Shown: positions 43,215 through 53,200 of the stretch, one piece after another | How positions within the stretch are numbered: the stretch's first letter is position 1 | Layout of the letters: the number at the start of each line of letters is the position of its first letter | NCBI RefSeq assembly: GCF_017874715.1 | Contig: NZ_JAGGLR010000003.1 | Span: 372,001 to 436,000, forward strand | DNA from: Streptomyces iranensis | GTDB taxonomy: Bacteria; Actinomycetota; Actinomycetes; Streptomycetales; Streptomycetaceae | Direction: 5' to 3' | Length of the DNA: 64,000 nucleotides | Notes under the pieces: generated by a model | Database searches by the model: none | What the model saw: the letters and a program-made list of their open reading frames with translations, nothing else | Told to the model about the DNA's origin: nothing | Translations under genes and position numbers: made by a program

Positions 43215-43916
43215 ATGACGGAATTCGTACTGGTGGCGGGTGCGTGGCTGGGGTCGTGGGCATGGGACGGGGTGGTGCCGGAGCTCCGGGCGGCCGGACA
43301 CGGCGCTCATGCCCTCACGCTGTCCGGACTCGCCGACAAGCAGGGTGTGCCGGCCGGGCAGCAGACCCACGTCCAGGACATCGTCGGCGAGATCGAGCGC
43401 CTCGAGCTGCGCGATGTGGTCCTGGTGGGGCACAGCTATTCGGGCATCCCGGTCGGTCAGGCCGCCGAGCGCATCGGCGACCGGCTGGCCCATGTGGTGT
43501 TCGTGGACTCCAACGTTCCGGTGGACGGTGAGTCGTTCCTGTCGGCCTGGCCCAGCGGCCGGGCCATGGTGGAGGCGTCGATGGCGGCGAACGACGGCTT
43601 CTGGGCGCCCCTGACCGAGGCCGACTCCGAGGGCCAGGGGCTCACCGACGAGCAGATCGCGCGGATCGTGGCCGGTGCCACGCCGCATCCGGGCGCCACA
43701 CTGTCCGAGCCCGCCGTGCTGGCGCGCCCGCTCGGCGGGCTTCCGGCCACGTACATCAAGTGCCTGCTCGACGGCGATGAGCCGACGGGCGACGTGGCCC
43801 AGCTGCTGAAGAGCGAGCACTGGCGGCTGGTCGAGATGGACACCGGCCACTGGCCGATGTTCTCCCAGCCGCGTGAGCTGGCCCGGATACTGCTCGGCCG
43901 CGCTGGGGCATCCTGA
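43215..43916 (+). CDS. Alpha/beta-hydrolase (esterase, salicylate-esterase-like)
   Basis: Cytoplasmic hydrolase of 233 residues with HGG-like entry FVLVAGAWLGSWAWDGV, nucleophile Ser in VGHSYSGIP and catalytic His in MDTGHWPMFSQP. The size and the AGAWLGSWAW start match the plant-MES-like bacterial group. No ribosome-binding site; TACCTT (43203-43208) is 6 nt upstream of the ATG, suggesting a leaderless transcript. Convergent with the secreted protein gene. Confidence 0.9.
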   Translation: MTEFVLVAGAWLGSWAWDGVVPELRAAGHGAHALTLSGLADKQGVPAGQQTHVQDIVGEIERLELRDVVLVGHSYSGIPVGQAAERIGDRLAHVVFVDSNVPVDGESFLSAWPSGRAMVEASMAANDGFWAPLTEADSEGQGLTDEQIARIVAGATPHPGATLSEPAVLARPLGGLPATYIKCLLDGDEPTGDVAQLLKSEHWRLVEMDTGHWPMFSQPRELARILLGRAGAS

Positions 43917-43937
43917 CCCCGCACCACGCCTGACGGG

Positions 43938-43972
43938 CGATGGCACACGGCGGGCCACGCCGTGTGCCATCG
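43938..43972. terminator. Bidirectional hairpin terminator
   Basis: CGATGGCACACGGCG (43938-43952) and its perfect complement (43958-43972) form a 15-bp stem with a 5-nt loop, between convergent genes ending at 43916 and 43987. Confidence 0.92.
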
Positions 43973-43986
43973 CACCGCCGGAGCGG

Positions 43987-44676
43987 TCACTCGCAGCCGT
44001 ACCGCCAGTTCCACCCCACGAAGGTGTGCCGCAGCTCCACATCGAAGCGGCAGCTCGCCGTCCCGTCCGCCTTCAACTGGACATACGAGTGGTGGGTGTT
44101 GTCGTACCAGTCGCCGGTCGGGTCGAAGACTCCCTTGTACGCGAAGTCGGCGTGCGCCTCGGAGTTGACCTCGGCGCAGTCCGTGACACAGTCGGCCTTG
44201 GCGTTCTGCGAGGTGAGCGACCAACCGGCGTCCCACGGCTCGCGGTTCCACTCCTGGGTGGCCGTGGTGCCGCCCGTGGTGACGCGCCCGTTCGCCGTGT
44301 CCCATGAGGAGGCGGTGTACAGGCCCGTCATCCGGATGTTGCAGCAGTCGTACATCTCGTTCCAGCCACGCAGCTGATGGCCGGCGGCGGTGGTGGCCGT
44401 GACCGCGTTCCCGGCAGCGGTCGCGGTGCGGGCCGAGCGGGCCGCCGCCGGGCCGTGCTGGACGGAGACCCGCTCCGGCTTGCAGTCGGCGCCAATGGTG
44501 ATCTGCCCCGAAACGGCCTGGCCGGGTGCCGGAGCGGGGAGCTCGCCGGTCAGCCGGACACCGTCACAGGACTTCGGCGCCGGGTCGGACTCCTGCGCCG
44601 TCGCCACTGTCGCCCCGCCCAGGAGCGCCACCAGGGAGACGGCCGACACGGCCGCGATGCTTAACCGGCTGTTCAC
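43987..44676 (-). CDS. Secreted Cys-rich protein of unknown function
   Basis: Protein of 229 residues with a signal peptide (SRLSIAAVSAVSLVALLGGA, cleavage near AQA/TAQ about 28). The mature part has eight Cys, including the adjacent pair MYDCCNIRM, KADCVTDC and the C-terminal YGCE, and many Trp residues (NRE, WNWRYGCE). The even Cys count suggests disulfide bonds. No family is recognised. Codon 5 is TTA (44662-44664), so expression probably depends on bldA and development. GTG start follows AAGGGG. Confidence 0.85.
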   Translation of the reverse strand: MNSRLSIAAVSAVSLVALLGGATVATAQESDPAPKSCDGVRLTGELPAPAPGQAVSGQITIGADCKPERVSVQHGPAAARSARTATAAGNAVTATTAAGHQLRGWNEMYDCCNIRMTGLYTASSWDTANGRVTTGGTTATQEWNREPWDAGWSLTSQNAKADCVTDCAEVNSEAHADFAYKGVFDPTGDWYDNTHHSYVQLKADGTASCRFDVELRHTFVGWNWRYGCE

Positions 44677-45134
44677 TTCTCACGCCCCTTGATCCGATGA
44701 TCCATGCGATCCGAAACGGGCGGCGCGCCTCGGTGCGGGTGCGCCGCCAGGTCACGCGGATGATCGTAACGGCGTCCGCGCGCGGCAGCGGGGGTCTGGG
44801 GCAGGTTGGCAGGAAGGTGGCAGCACGGCCCCCGCCCGGCGTTTCCACGACACCGCAGGCCACAGCTGGGGTACACTTCCCGGGTCCTGTTGTCTCCGAT
44901 AGAGGTGGACGTTGCGTATCTGAGGTTCGCGATCATCGCGCGGTACGGCACAAGCCGTAGCCCGTCACCCCGTAGTCGGCCTTCTTGCCGCCCGTGACCC
45001 GCGTGGATGCGACCTCGGTGCATACGCCGTCCCTCACCCTTCGGAGGGCCGCACCCCCATTTCCCGGCTTGGTCGCCGCGTGGTGCTCGCATACGTAGCC
45101 CCTTGTTCACAGCGCTTACGAATGCGAGAACACC
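44677..45134 (+). promoter_or_regulatory. ABC-F leader region with attenuator
   Basis: 458-bp untranslated region before the ABC-F gene. TACACT at 44872-44877 is the best -10 candidate; a -35 is not clear. Downstream are a 30-residue leader ORF (44905-44997) and a stem that hides the ABC-F start (45081-45135). The first 190 bp (44677-44870) hold no gene I can support. Confidence 0.6.
44905..44997 (+). CDS. Putative leader peptide of the ABC-F gene
   Basis: A 30-codon ORF starting at GTG 44905 encodes a basic peptide with the core RFAIIARYGTSRS and a Pro/Ser/Arg-rich end (PSPRSRPSCRP). Its codons contain a small hairpin (TACGGC-ACAA-GCCGTA). It ends 10 nt before the first segment of the proposed attenuator. 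Short peptides that stall antibiotic-bound ribosomes precede many ABC-F and erm genes. The start codon is uncertain (weak ribosome site). Confidence 0.5.
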   Translation: MDVAYLRFAIIARYGTSRSPSPRSRPSCRP

Positions 45135-45135
45135 A
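45007..45135 (+). promoter_or_regulatory. Start-sequestering stem and alternative pairing
   Basis: TGGTGCTCGCAT (45081-45092) pairs with ATGCGAG (45122-45128) and CACCA (45131-45135) with a 2-nt AA bulge: 12 base pairs that enclose the purine-rich ribosome site and reach the A of the ABC-F ATG. An upstream ATGCGA (45007-45012) can instead pair with TCGCAT (45087-45092), and GGTCGC (45071-45076) with GCGACC (45009-45014). This is the classic switch layout of translational attenuation. Confidence 0.6.
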
Positions 45136-46817
45136 TGGCAGCATCCCCCACCCCCAGCGCCTCCGTGACCTGCTCGGCCGTGTCCTTCCAGTGGGCGGAC
45201 GGCACGTCCGTCTTCGACGGGCTCTCGCTCGGTATCGGGCGGGGCCGCACCGGCCTCGTGGGCACAAATGGCAGTGGCAAGTCCACCCTGCTGCGGCTGA
45301 TCGCCGGCCGGTTGCGTCCCACCGAGGGGTCGGTGACCGTCGGCGGCAGCCTCGCCTACCTTCCGCAGAACATCACCTTGGACACCACCCTCCGCGTGGA
45401 CCAGGCCCTGGGCATCGCCGAGCGGCGCGCCGCGCTGCGCGCCATCGAGGCCGGAGACGTCGACGAGGCCCACTTCGAGACGGTCGGCGACGACTGGGAC
45501 GTCGAGGAGCGGGCCCTGGCGACACTGGGCTCACTCGGGCTCGGCAGTGTCGGACTGGACCGTACCGTCGGCCATCTGTCCGGCGGGGAGACCGTGCTGC
45601 TGCGCCTGGCCGCCCTGCTCCTGGAGCGCCCCGACGTCCTGCTGCTCGACGAACCCACCAACAACCTCGACCTGTTCGCCCGGCGGCGGCTCTACGACGC
45701 CGTGGACTCCTGGCGCTCCGGTGTGCTGGTCGTGGTCAGCCACGACCGCGAGCTGCTGGAGCGGGTGGACCGCATCGCCGAACTGCGGTCCGGGTCGGTG
45801 ACCTGGTACGGCGGCGGCTGGTCCGCCTACCAGGAGGCGCTGGCCACCCAGCAGGAGGCGGCGGCGCGCACGCTGCGGGCCGCAGAGGCGGATGTGCGGC
45901 GGCAAAAGCGCGAACTGGAGGAGACCCATATCAAAGTGGCACGCCGTCAGCGGCACAGCAAGAAGATGGACATCGAGCGGCGGGCCCCGAGAATCGTCGC
46001 CGGTGCCCGCAAGCGGGCCGCGCAGGAGTCCGCCGGTAAGCTCCGCGATCTGCACGAAGACCGTCTCCACGAGGCACGCGAGCGGCGTGAGGAGGCCGCG
46101 GACGCGGTCCGCGCCGACGCCGAGATCCGGGTGAGCCTGCCGCACACCGCCGTGCCCGCGGGCCGCACCGTGCTCGGCCTGAGTGAACTGCGCCTCCAGT
46201 ACGGCGCGTTGCGCGATGCCACCCTCCATGTGCACGGGCCCGAACGCATCGCGCTGGTCGGGCGCAACGGAGCCGGTAAGACGACACTGCTGCGCACCCT
46301 CACCGGCGAACTCGCCCCGCTGTCGGGGGAGGCCAGGACGTACGTACCGCTGCGGTTCCTCCCCCAGCGGCTGGATGTGCTGGACGACGGGCTGAGCGTG
46401 GCGGCCAACGTGGTGAGCCGGGCGCCCGGTGTCACCGACAACCACATCCGCGCCCAGCTCGCGCGCTTCCTCTTCAAGGGCGCGCGTGCGGAGCAGCAGG
46501 CGGGCACCCTCTCCGGTGGGGAACGCTTCCGGGCCGCACTCGCGGCCACCATGCTCGCCGCACCGGCCCCGCAACTGCTGATGCTCGACGAGCCGACCAA
46601 CAACCTCGACCTGGCCAGTGTGCGGCAGTTGACGAGCGCGCTGGACTCCTACCAGGGCGCGCTCGTGGTCGCCAGCCACGATCTGCCGTTCCTGGAGTCG
46701 ATCGGCATCACCCGGTGGCTGCTGGTCGGCGAGGAGTTGCGGGACATCGCCGCCGATGAGGTCCGGGAGGTGCTCGAGACGACATCCGCGGCGGGGGAAG
46801 TGACGGAAACGGGCTGA
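45135..46817 (+). CDS. ABC-F family ATP-binding protein
   Basis: Cytoplasmic two-ATPase protein of 560 residues without membrane segments. Domain 1: Walker A GTNGSGKST, signature HLSGGETVLL, Walker B VLLLDEPTNNLDL. A charged inter-domain linker (about 235-330, the ribosome-contacting P-site tether in ABC-F proteins) follows. Domain 2: GRNGAGKTT, TLSGGERFRA, LMLDEPTNNLDL. Such proteins protect the ribosome from antibiotics or rescue it. The attenuator-like leader supports the antibiotic-resistance branch. Its position before the PKS operon could reflect self-resistance, but a terminator separates them. Confidence 0.93.
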   Translation: MAASPTPSASVTCSAVSFQWADGTSVFDGLSLGIGRGRTGLVGTNGSGKSTLLRLIAGRLRPTEGSVTVGGSLAYLPQNITLDTTLRVDQALGIAERRAALRAIEAGDVDEAHFETVGDDWDVEERALATLGSLGLGSVGLDRTVGHLSGGETVLLRLAALLLERPDVLLLDEPTNNLDLFARRRLYDAVDSWRSGVLVVVSHDRELLERVDRIAELRSGSVTWYGGGWSAYQEALATQQEAAARTLRAAEADVRRQKRELEETHIKVARRQRHSKKMDIERRAPRIVAGARKRAAQESAGKLRDLHEDRLHEARERREEAADAVRADAEIRVSLPHTAVPAGRTVLGLSELRLQYGALRDATLHVHGPERIALVGRNGAGKTTLLRTLTGELAPLSGEARTYVPLRFLPQRLDVLDDGLSVAANVVSRAPGVTDNHIRAQLARFLFKGARAEQQAGTLSGGERFRAALAATMLAAPAPQLLMLDEPTNNLDLASVRQLTSALDSYQGALVVASHDLPFLESIGITRWLLVGEELRDIAADEVREVLETTSAAGEVTETG

Positions 46818-46845
46818 GACCGAGTCCCTCGACGCTCTCCCCGAG

Positions 46846-46886
46846 GGCGGGGCGCCCCCGCTTGCCCCCAGGCCGGGCGCCCCGCC
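46846..46886 (+). terminator. Terminator after ABC-F gene
   Basis: GGCGGGGCGCCC (46846-46857) and GGGCGCCCCGCC (46875-46886) are perfect 12-bp arms, 28 bp after the ABC-F stop. Confidence 0.88.
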
Positions 46887-46947
46887 GCTCCGTTCCGCAC
46901 CCGGAATTCGCGAGAGCGAAATGAGGATCCGGAGTCCGCGCAGGTTA

Positions 46948-47144
46948 AGGCGCATTCAAGGTTCACTCATGCGCCTCGGCCTACCTTCGAAAACGATCTC
47001 GTTCGCACGAGATATATGAACGTTTAACAGGGGGAGAGAAGGTGGCGGCGCGGCCGGTGTCCTCGCGTCTGGCGAGATTCAGCCCGTCGTGGCGAGAGCG
47101 TGAACGACTGCTTGTTGACTCTTCAGTAATAACGTGGCTAATTT
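46948..47144 (+). promoter_or_regulatory. Control region of the PKS operon
   Basis: This stretch is clearly more AT-rich than its surroundings. It holds two inverted repeats: AGGCGCAT/ATGCGCCT (46948-46955, 46969-46976) and ATCTCGT-TCGC-ACGAGAT (46996-47013, perfect). A promoter candidate is TTGACT (47115-47120), 18 nt, TAATTT (47139-47144). A further GTG at 47042 follows GGGGGAGAGAAG. The repeats look like operators, but no regulator gene is adjacent. Confidence 0.5.
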
Positions 47145-47242
47145 CAGTCGGCGCCGTTTCGCGGGATTGCCATGTCATACGTTCGACATGCCTTGCCCGA
47201 ATTATCTCCATTTCCTGCCGCGCTAGCGATTTTGGAGAAAAC

Positions 47243-50200
47243 ATGTCAGCCGCCGTGGACGCAGGCGATCTTGTCATCGGCATCACTCCGTTCGGGGAAC
47301 CGGACGCCAGACTCGCCGCGGCGGTCAGCCGCGCGGGCGGACTCGGCATCCTCGACCTGGGAACAACGGGCCGTGAAGCCCTCCAGGCATGGGAGGACAT
47401 CGGCGAGTGGGTGGCCGACGGCCGGTACGGCGTGCGGGTCGCGGCGGGCTGCCGCCTCACCCCCTCGGACCTCCTGGGCGCCCCGCCCGCCGGTGCCCCC
47501 ACGGGCGGCCCGGGCGGTGGCGTGCCCGGTCCGCATACGGTGGTGCTCGGCATGGACTCGCCCTGGCCGGTGGAGGCCGTCGCCGACCACTGCCGTGTGC
47601 TGGCCGAGGTCACCGACCTGGACGAGGCCCTCGAAGCCAGCCGTGCCGGAGTACACGGGCTGATCGCCCGGGGGAGCGAGAGCGGCGGCCGGATCGGTCC
47701 GCTGGGCACCTTCGTGCTGCTCCAGCGGCTCCTCGCCGACCCCCGGGTGTCCTTACCGGTGTGGGCCTGCGGCGGCATCGGCCCCAGCACCGCCGCCGCG
47801 TCCGTGCTCGGCGGCGCGGCCGGGGTCGTCCTCGACATCCAGCTGGCCCTGCTCGCCGAATCCGGGCTCCCGGAGGACCGCGCCGCCGCCATCCGCTCCA
47901 TGGACGGCTCAGAGACCACCGTCCTCGACGGACACCGGGTCCTGCGGCGCCGGGGGCGCGGTCCGCATACCGGACCCGACCTGACGGTAGGTCAGGACGG
48001 CTTTCTGGCCGGGCGGTTGGCCGAGCGGTGGCGGGATGTCGGCCGCACCGTCCGGGGCCTCACGGACGCCGTCCGGGAGGCCGCGCACGAGGCCGTACGG
48101 AACGACTCCGCGGTCGTCTCGGCGCTGCGCCCCGGCTCCCCGCTGAGCACCCGCCTCGGCACCCGGCTGCCCCTCGCACAGGGCCCGATGACCCGGGTCA
48201 GCGACCAGGGCGCGTTCGCCTCCGCCGTCGCCGCCGGGGGAGCGCTGCCGTTCATCGCGCTCGCCCTGGCCGGACGCGAGCAGGCGCGCACGATGCTGGA
48301 GGAGGCCGCGGCCGCGCTGGACGGACGCCCCTGGGGCGTCGGTGTCCTCGGCTTCGCACCCGAGGAGATCAGAAACGCCCAGCTCGAGGCCGTACGGGAG
48401 GTCCGCCCCAGCCACGCGATCATCGCGGGCGGACGGCCGTCCCAGGCCAAGGCGCTGGAGCGGGACGGCATCGCCACCTTTCTGCATGTGCCCTCGCCGG
48501 GGCTGCTGCGTCAGTTCCTCCAGGCCGGGGCCCGGCGGTTCGTCTTCGAGGGCTCCGAATGCGGCGGCCATGTGGGGCCGCGAAACAGCTTTCCGCTGTG
48601 GGAGGCCCAGATCGCCGTCATCGAGGACTTCCTCGACGAGGCCGCACACGCCCCGCGTCACACGGCGGGCACGGACGGCGCCGACGCGACCGATGGCACC
48701 GACGGCGCGGAGATCGAGATCTTCTTCGCCGGGGGAGTGCACGACGAACGCTCCGCCGCGATGGTGGCCGCGCTCGCCGCCCAGCTCACCCGGCGTGGCG
48801 TCGCCGTCGGCTCGCTCATGGGCACCGCGTATCTGTTCACCGAGGAGGCGGTGGCACACGGCGCCGTACAGCCGCTCTTCCAGCGCCAGGTGGTGGCCGC
48901 CGAGCACACCGTGCTGCTGGAGACCGCCCCCGGCCATGCCACACGCTGTGTGCCCAGCCCCTTCACCGAGAGCTTCGGCACCGTGAAGGAGCGGCTGCGG
49001 AACGAGCGTCTGCCGGACCGGGAGGTCTGGGAGCGGCTGGAGCGGCTGAATGTGGGACGGCTGAGGATCGCCAGCAAGGGCGTGGACCGCGGGCCCGACG
49101 GCGTGTTGGCCCCGGTGGACGAGGAAGGCCAGCGCGGCGGCGGGATGTTCATGGCCGGGCAGGTGGCCGTGATGCGCTCGGCCACCACCACGATCGCCGC
49201 ACTGCACCATGCGGTGGGCCCCGGCGCCGCCGACTTCCTCACCGCACGCGCGGCGGCGGTGTGCGAGCGCCTGGGCGTGGCCACGGCCCCGGCGGCGGCC
49301 GAGGCGCCCGCGCCGCTGGACGTGGCCGTCGTCGGCATGGCGTGCATGTTTCCGCAGGCACCCGATCTCGCCTCATTCTGGGCCAATGTGGTGGGCGGTG
49401 TGGACGCCGTCACCGAGGTGCCCGCCGAGCGCTGGGACCCCGCCGTCCACTACACGGGCGACAAGGACGGCGCCTCCGCCTCCCAATGGGGCGGCTTTCT
49501 GCCACCCATTCCCTTCGACCCGCTGCGCTACGGCATCCCCCCGGCCTCGCTCGGCAGCATCGAACCCGTACAGCTGCTGGCCCTGGAGGCCGCCCGCCGG
49601 GCCCTGGACGACGCCGGATACGGCGACCCCGGCGACGGCGGCCGGGCCTTCGACCGCTCCCGCACCTCCGTGGTGTTCGGCGCCGAGGCGGGCAGCGATC
49701 TGTCCAACGCCCAGACGCTGCGCGCCGTCCTGCCGTCCTACGTCCACGAGGTGCCGCGAGCCCTGGCGGACCAGCTGCCCCGGCTCACCGAGGACTCCTT
49801 CCCCGGCATGCTCGCCAACGTCATCTCCGGGCGGATCGCCAACCGGCTCGACCTCGGCGGCGCCAACTACACCGTGGACGCGGCCTGCGCGTCATCGCTG
49901 GCCGCCGTGGACGTGGCCTGCAAGGAGCTGACCGGGGGCACCAGCGACCTCGTGCTGTGCGGCGGCGCCGATCTGCACAACGGCATCAACGACTATGTGC
50001 TCTTCTCCTCCGTGCACGCCCTCTCCCCGACGGGCCGCTCCCGGACCTTCGACAGCTCGGCGGACGGGATCGCGCTCGGCGAGGGCGTCGCCTGCGTCGT
50101 TCTCAAACGGCTGGCCGACGCCGAACGGGACGGCGACCGCGTCTACGCCGTCGTCAAGGGCGTCGGATCCTCCAGCGACGGCCGCTCGCTCGGGCTGACC

Positions 50201-53200
50201 GCCCCGCGCCCCGAGGGACAGCGGGCCGCACTGGAGCGCGCCTACGCCAATGCCCGTGTCTCGCCCGCCGACGTGGGCCTGATCGAGGCGCACGGCACCG
50301 GTACGGTCGTCGGCGACCGTACCGAACTCACCGTCCTGGGCGAGGTGTTCACCGATTCGGGGGCCACACCCGGGGCGTGTGCGCTGGGCTCGGTGAAGTC
50401 CCAGATCGGCCACACAAAATGCGCCGCGGGCCTCGCCGGGCTGGTGAAGGCCGCGATGGCGCTGCACACGGGCATCACACCGCCGACCCTGCATCTGACC
50501 CGGCCCAATGAGGCGTGGGACGCGGACCGCAGCCCCTTCGCCTTCCATACCCGGGCCCGGCCATGGGCGGCCGCGCCCGCCGAACGGGTGGCCGGGGTCA
50601 GCGCGTTCGGCTTCGGCGGGACCAACTTCCATGTGGTGCTCGCCGCTCACGGCCGCGGAGCGCCACCCGCACAGGGGCTGGACGACTGGCCCGCCGAGCT
50701 GTTCCTCTTCCGCGGGGCGGACCGGGCGGCGGCGCTGCGGGTGGCCCAGGAGACACTCGACCAGCTCATGGCCAATGACGCGGCGGGTCGGCCGTGGCGG
50801 CTGCGCGACCTCGCGCTGACCGCCTCCCGGCGGGCCGACGCCGGCCGGGAACCGGTCCGGGTGGCCGTCGTGGCCCCGGACCTGGACGACCTGGCCGCAC
50901 GATTACGCCAGGTACTCGCGGGCGATCCGCCGGGCCGGGGGCCGCGCGGAGCGGACGGGCTGTACATGGCCCCGGACGAGCCCGAGAAGGCCGGGGAGAA
51001 CGGGGAGAACGGGGGCAGCGGGGACAGCGGGGAGGCAGAGGGCGAGCCTGGGCGCGGCAAGGTCGCGTTCCTCTTCCCCGGGCAGGGCAGCCAGCGGCCC
51101 GGGATGTTCGCCGACGCCTTCGTCACCTTCCCCGGGCTCCAGCGCCATCTGCGCCACGGACGCGGCTACGCCGACGCGCTGTATCCCCCCACCGCCTTCG
51201 ACGAGGCCGGGGAGTCGGCACAGCGCACCGCGATCACCGACACCCGGGTGGCCCAGCCCGCACTGGGCATCGTCGGGCTCGCCGCGCACACCCTGCTCAC
51301 CTCGGCCGGGGTACGGCCCGACATGGCGGCCGGACACAGCTACGGCGAGCTGGTCGCGCTGTGCGCCGCGGGCGCGCTCGACCCCCGTACGCTGCCGCGG
51401 CTGAGCGCCGAGCGGGCGGCCGCCATCCTCGGCGCAGCCGAGGCCGACGGGGCGGAGCCCGGCACCATGGCGGCCGTGACCGCGGCCCCCGACCAGGTCG
51501 AGCCGGTGCTGCGCGCGGCCGGGCTCGCCGGGCGCGTGGTGGCCGCCAACCACAACGCGCCACGGCAGACCGTGATCTCCGGGCCCCAGCGGGACATCGA
51601 GGAGGCGGTGCGGCTGCTGCGGAAGGCCGGGCACTCGGCCAAACGGATCCCGGTGGCCTGCGCCTTCCACAGTCCGCTGGTGGCCGGGGCCGGTGCGCGG
51701 TTCGCCGAGGCGCTGGCCCGCCATCCGGTGCGCGAGGCGGAGTTCCCCGTCTGGGCGAACCGCACCGCCGCCCCGCACTCCGCGGAGCCGGATGCCATCC
51801 GCGCCGAACTCGCCGCCCAGATCGGCGCGCCGGTCCGCTTCGTGGCCCAGATCGAGGCCATGTACGAGGCGGGCGCACGGATCTTCGTGGAGGCGGGTCC
51901 GGGGACGGTGCTCACCCGGCTGGTGGGGGAGATCCTCGACGGCCGCCCGCACCTCGCCCTCGCCTGCGAGGGACGGCGGTCCGGCGCCGCCGGTCCGCGG
52001 GGGTTTCTGGACACCCTCGCCCGGCTGGCCGTCGCGGGCGTCCCGGTGCGTACGGCCTGGCTGTTCCACGGCCGGGACGCGGTGGCGGCGGGATCCGCCC
52101 CGCCACCGAGGCGGCCCGGCTGGACGGTCGACGGACACCTCGTCCGCACCGCGAACGGTGAGCTCCTGCCCGGTGCGCTGGCACCGGCCCGACGTGTCAT
52201 GGAGGCTACGGTGAGCCAGACGGATCGGACGGGGGGCGGCGAGTACGGCGACAGAGACGCCCTGATCTCGGAGTTCCTGAGGACCAGCCGGGAGATGATC
52301 GCCGCCCAGCGCGATGTGCTCCTCACCTACTTCGGTAGCGCTCCGGGCGAACGGCGCGCGGCGCCACCGTCCCCGGTCGCCCCGGCCACGTCCCTGCCCG
52401 CCGGGCTCGCCCCGGTGGCCGCCGCCCCGGTGGCCGCCACCTCGGAGGCCCCGGCCCCGGCCCCGGTCGCCGACGTGGCTCCTGCCCCGCCCGCGCCCGC
52501 CACCGGGCCCGATGTGCTGCGCGCGGTCTCCGAAATCATCAGCGAACGCACCGGCTATCCGGTCGACATGATCGAACCGGATCTCGATCTCGAGGCCGAT
52601 CTCAGCATCGACTCCATCAAACGCGCCGAGATCGCGGGCGAGTTGGCGCGGCGACTCGGCGTCGCGGGCGCGGACACCGCGACCTTGGGCGATGAGGAGC
52701 TGGAGGAGCTGACCAAGGCGCGTACCACCGCCGCCGTCACCGATTGGCTCACCGCCCGTCTCGCCCCCGAGAGCTCCGCGGCCTCCGCCACCACCGCACC
52801 GGCCGATGAGCCGGAGCCGGTGGCCGTGCGGACGGCCCAGCAGGTGGCCGAGCCCGTGGCCGTGCCCGGCGTGGCGCCCAAGCGGATGCGGCTGGTGCCC
52901 GTGCCCCTCGGTGCACCGGACGACGGCGCCGCCGCACCCCCCGAACTGACCGGTCGGCGCTTCGCCCTGGTCGGCGGGGACGGCGACGGGGTGGCCGAGG
53001 CGGTGGCCGCCCGCCTCGGCGAGCGCGGTGCCGAGGCCGTCATCCTCCCCGCCGGTCATCAGCTCACCGAAGACGACGGCCAGGTGGACGGTGCGCTGCT
53101 GCTCGATCCGCTGGCCGCCACCGGCTCGCCGGTGCTGCCGGAGGCGTTCACGGTCGTCCAGTCGGCGCTGCGGCGCGCCCCGCAGTGGCTGTTGGCGCTG

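Noticed and set aside
46956..46987. PHO-box-like GTTCACTC and TACCTT before the PKS
   Set aside because: Only one GTTCA unit fits the PhoP consensus and the 11-bp direct repeat is missing, so I do not call a PhoP site.
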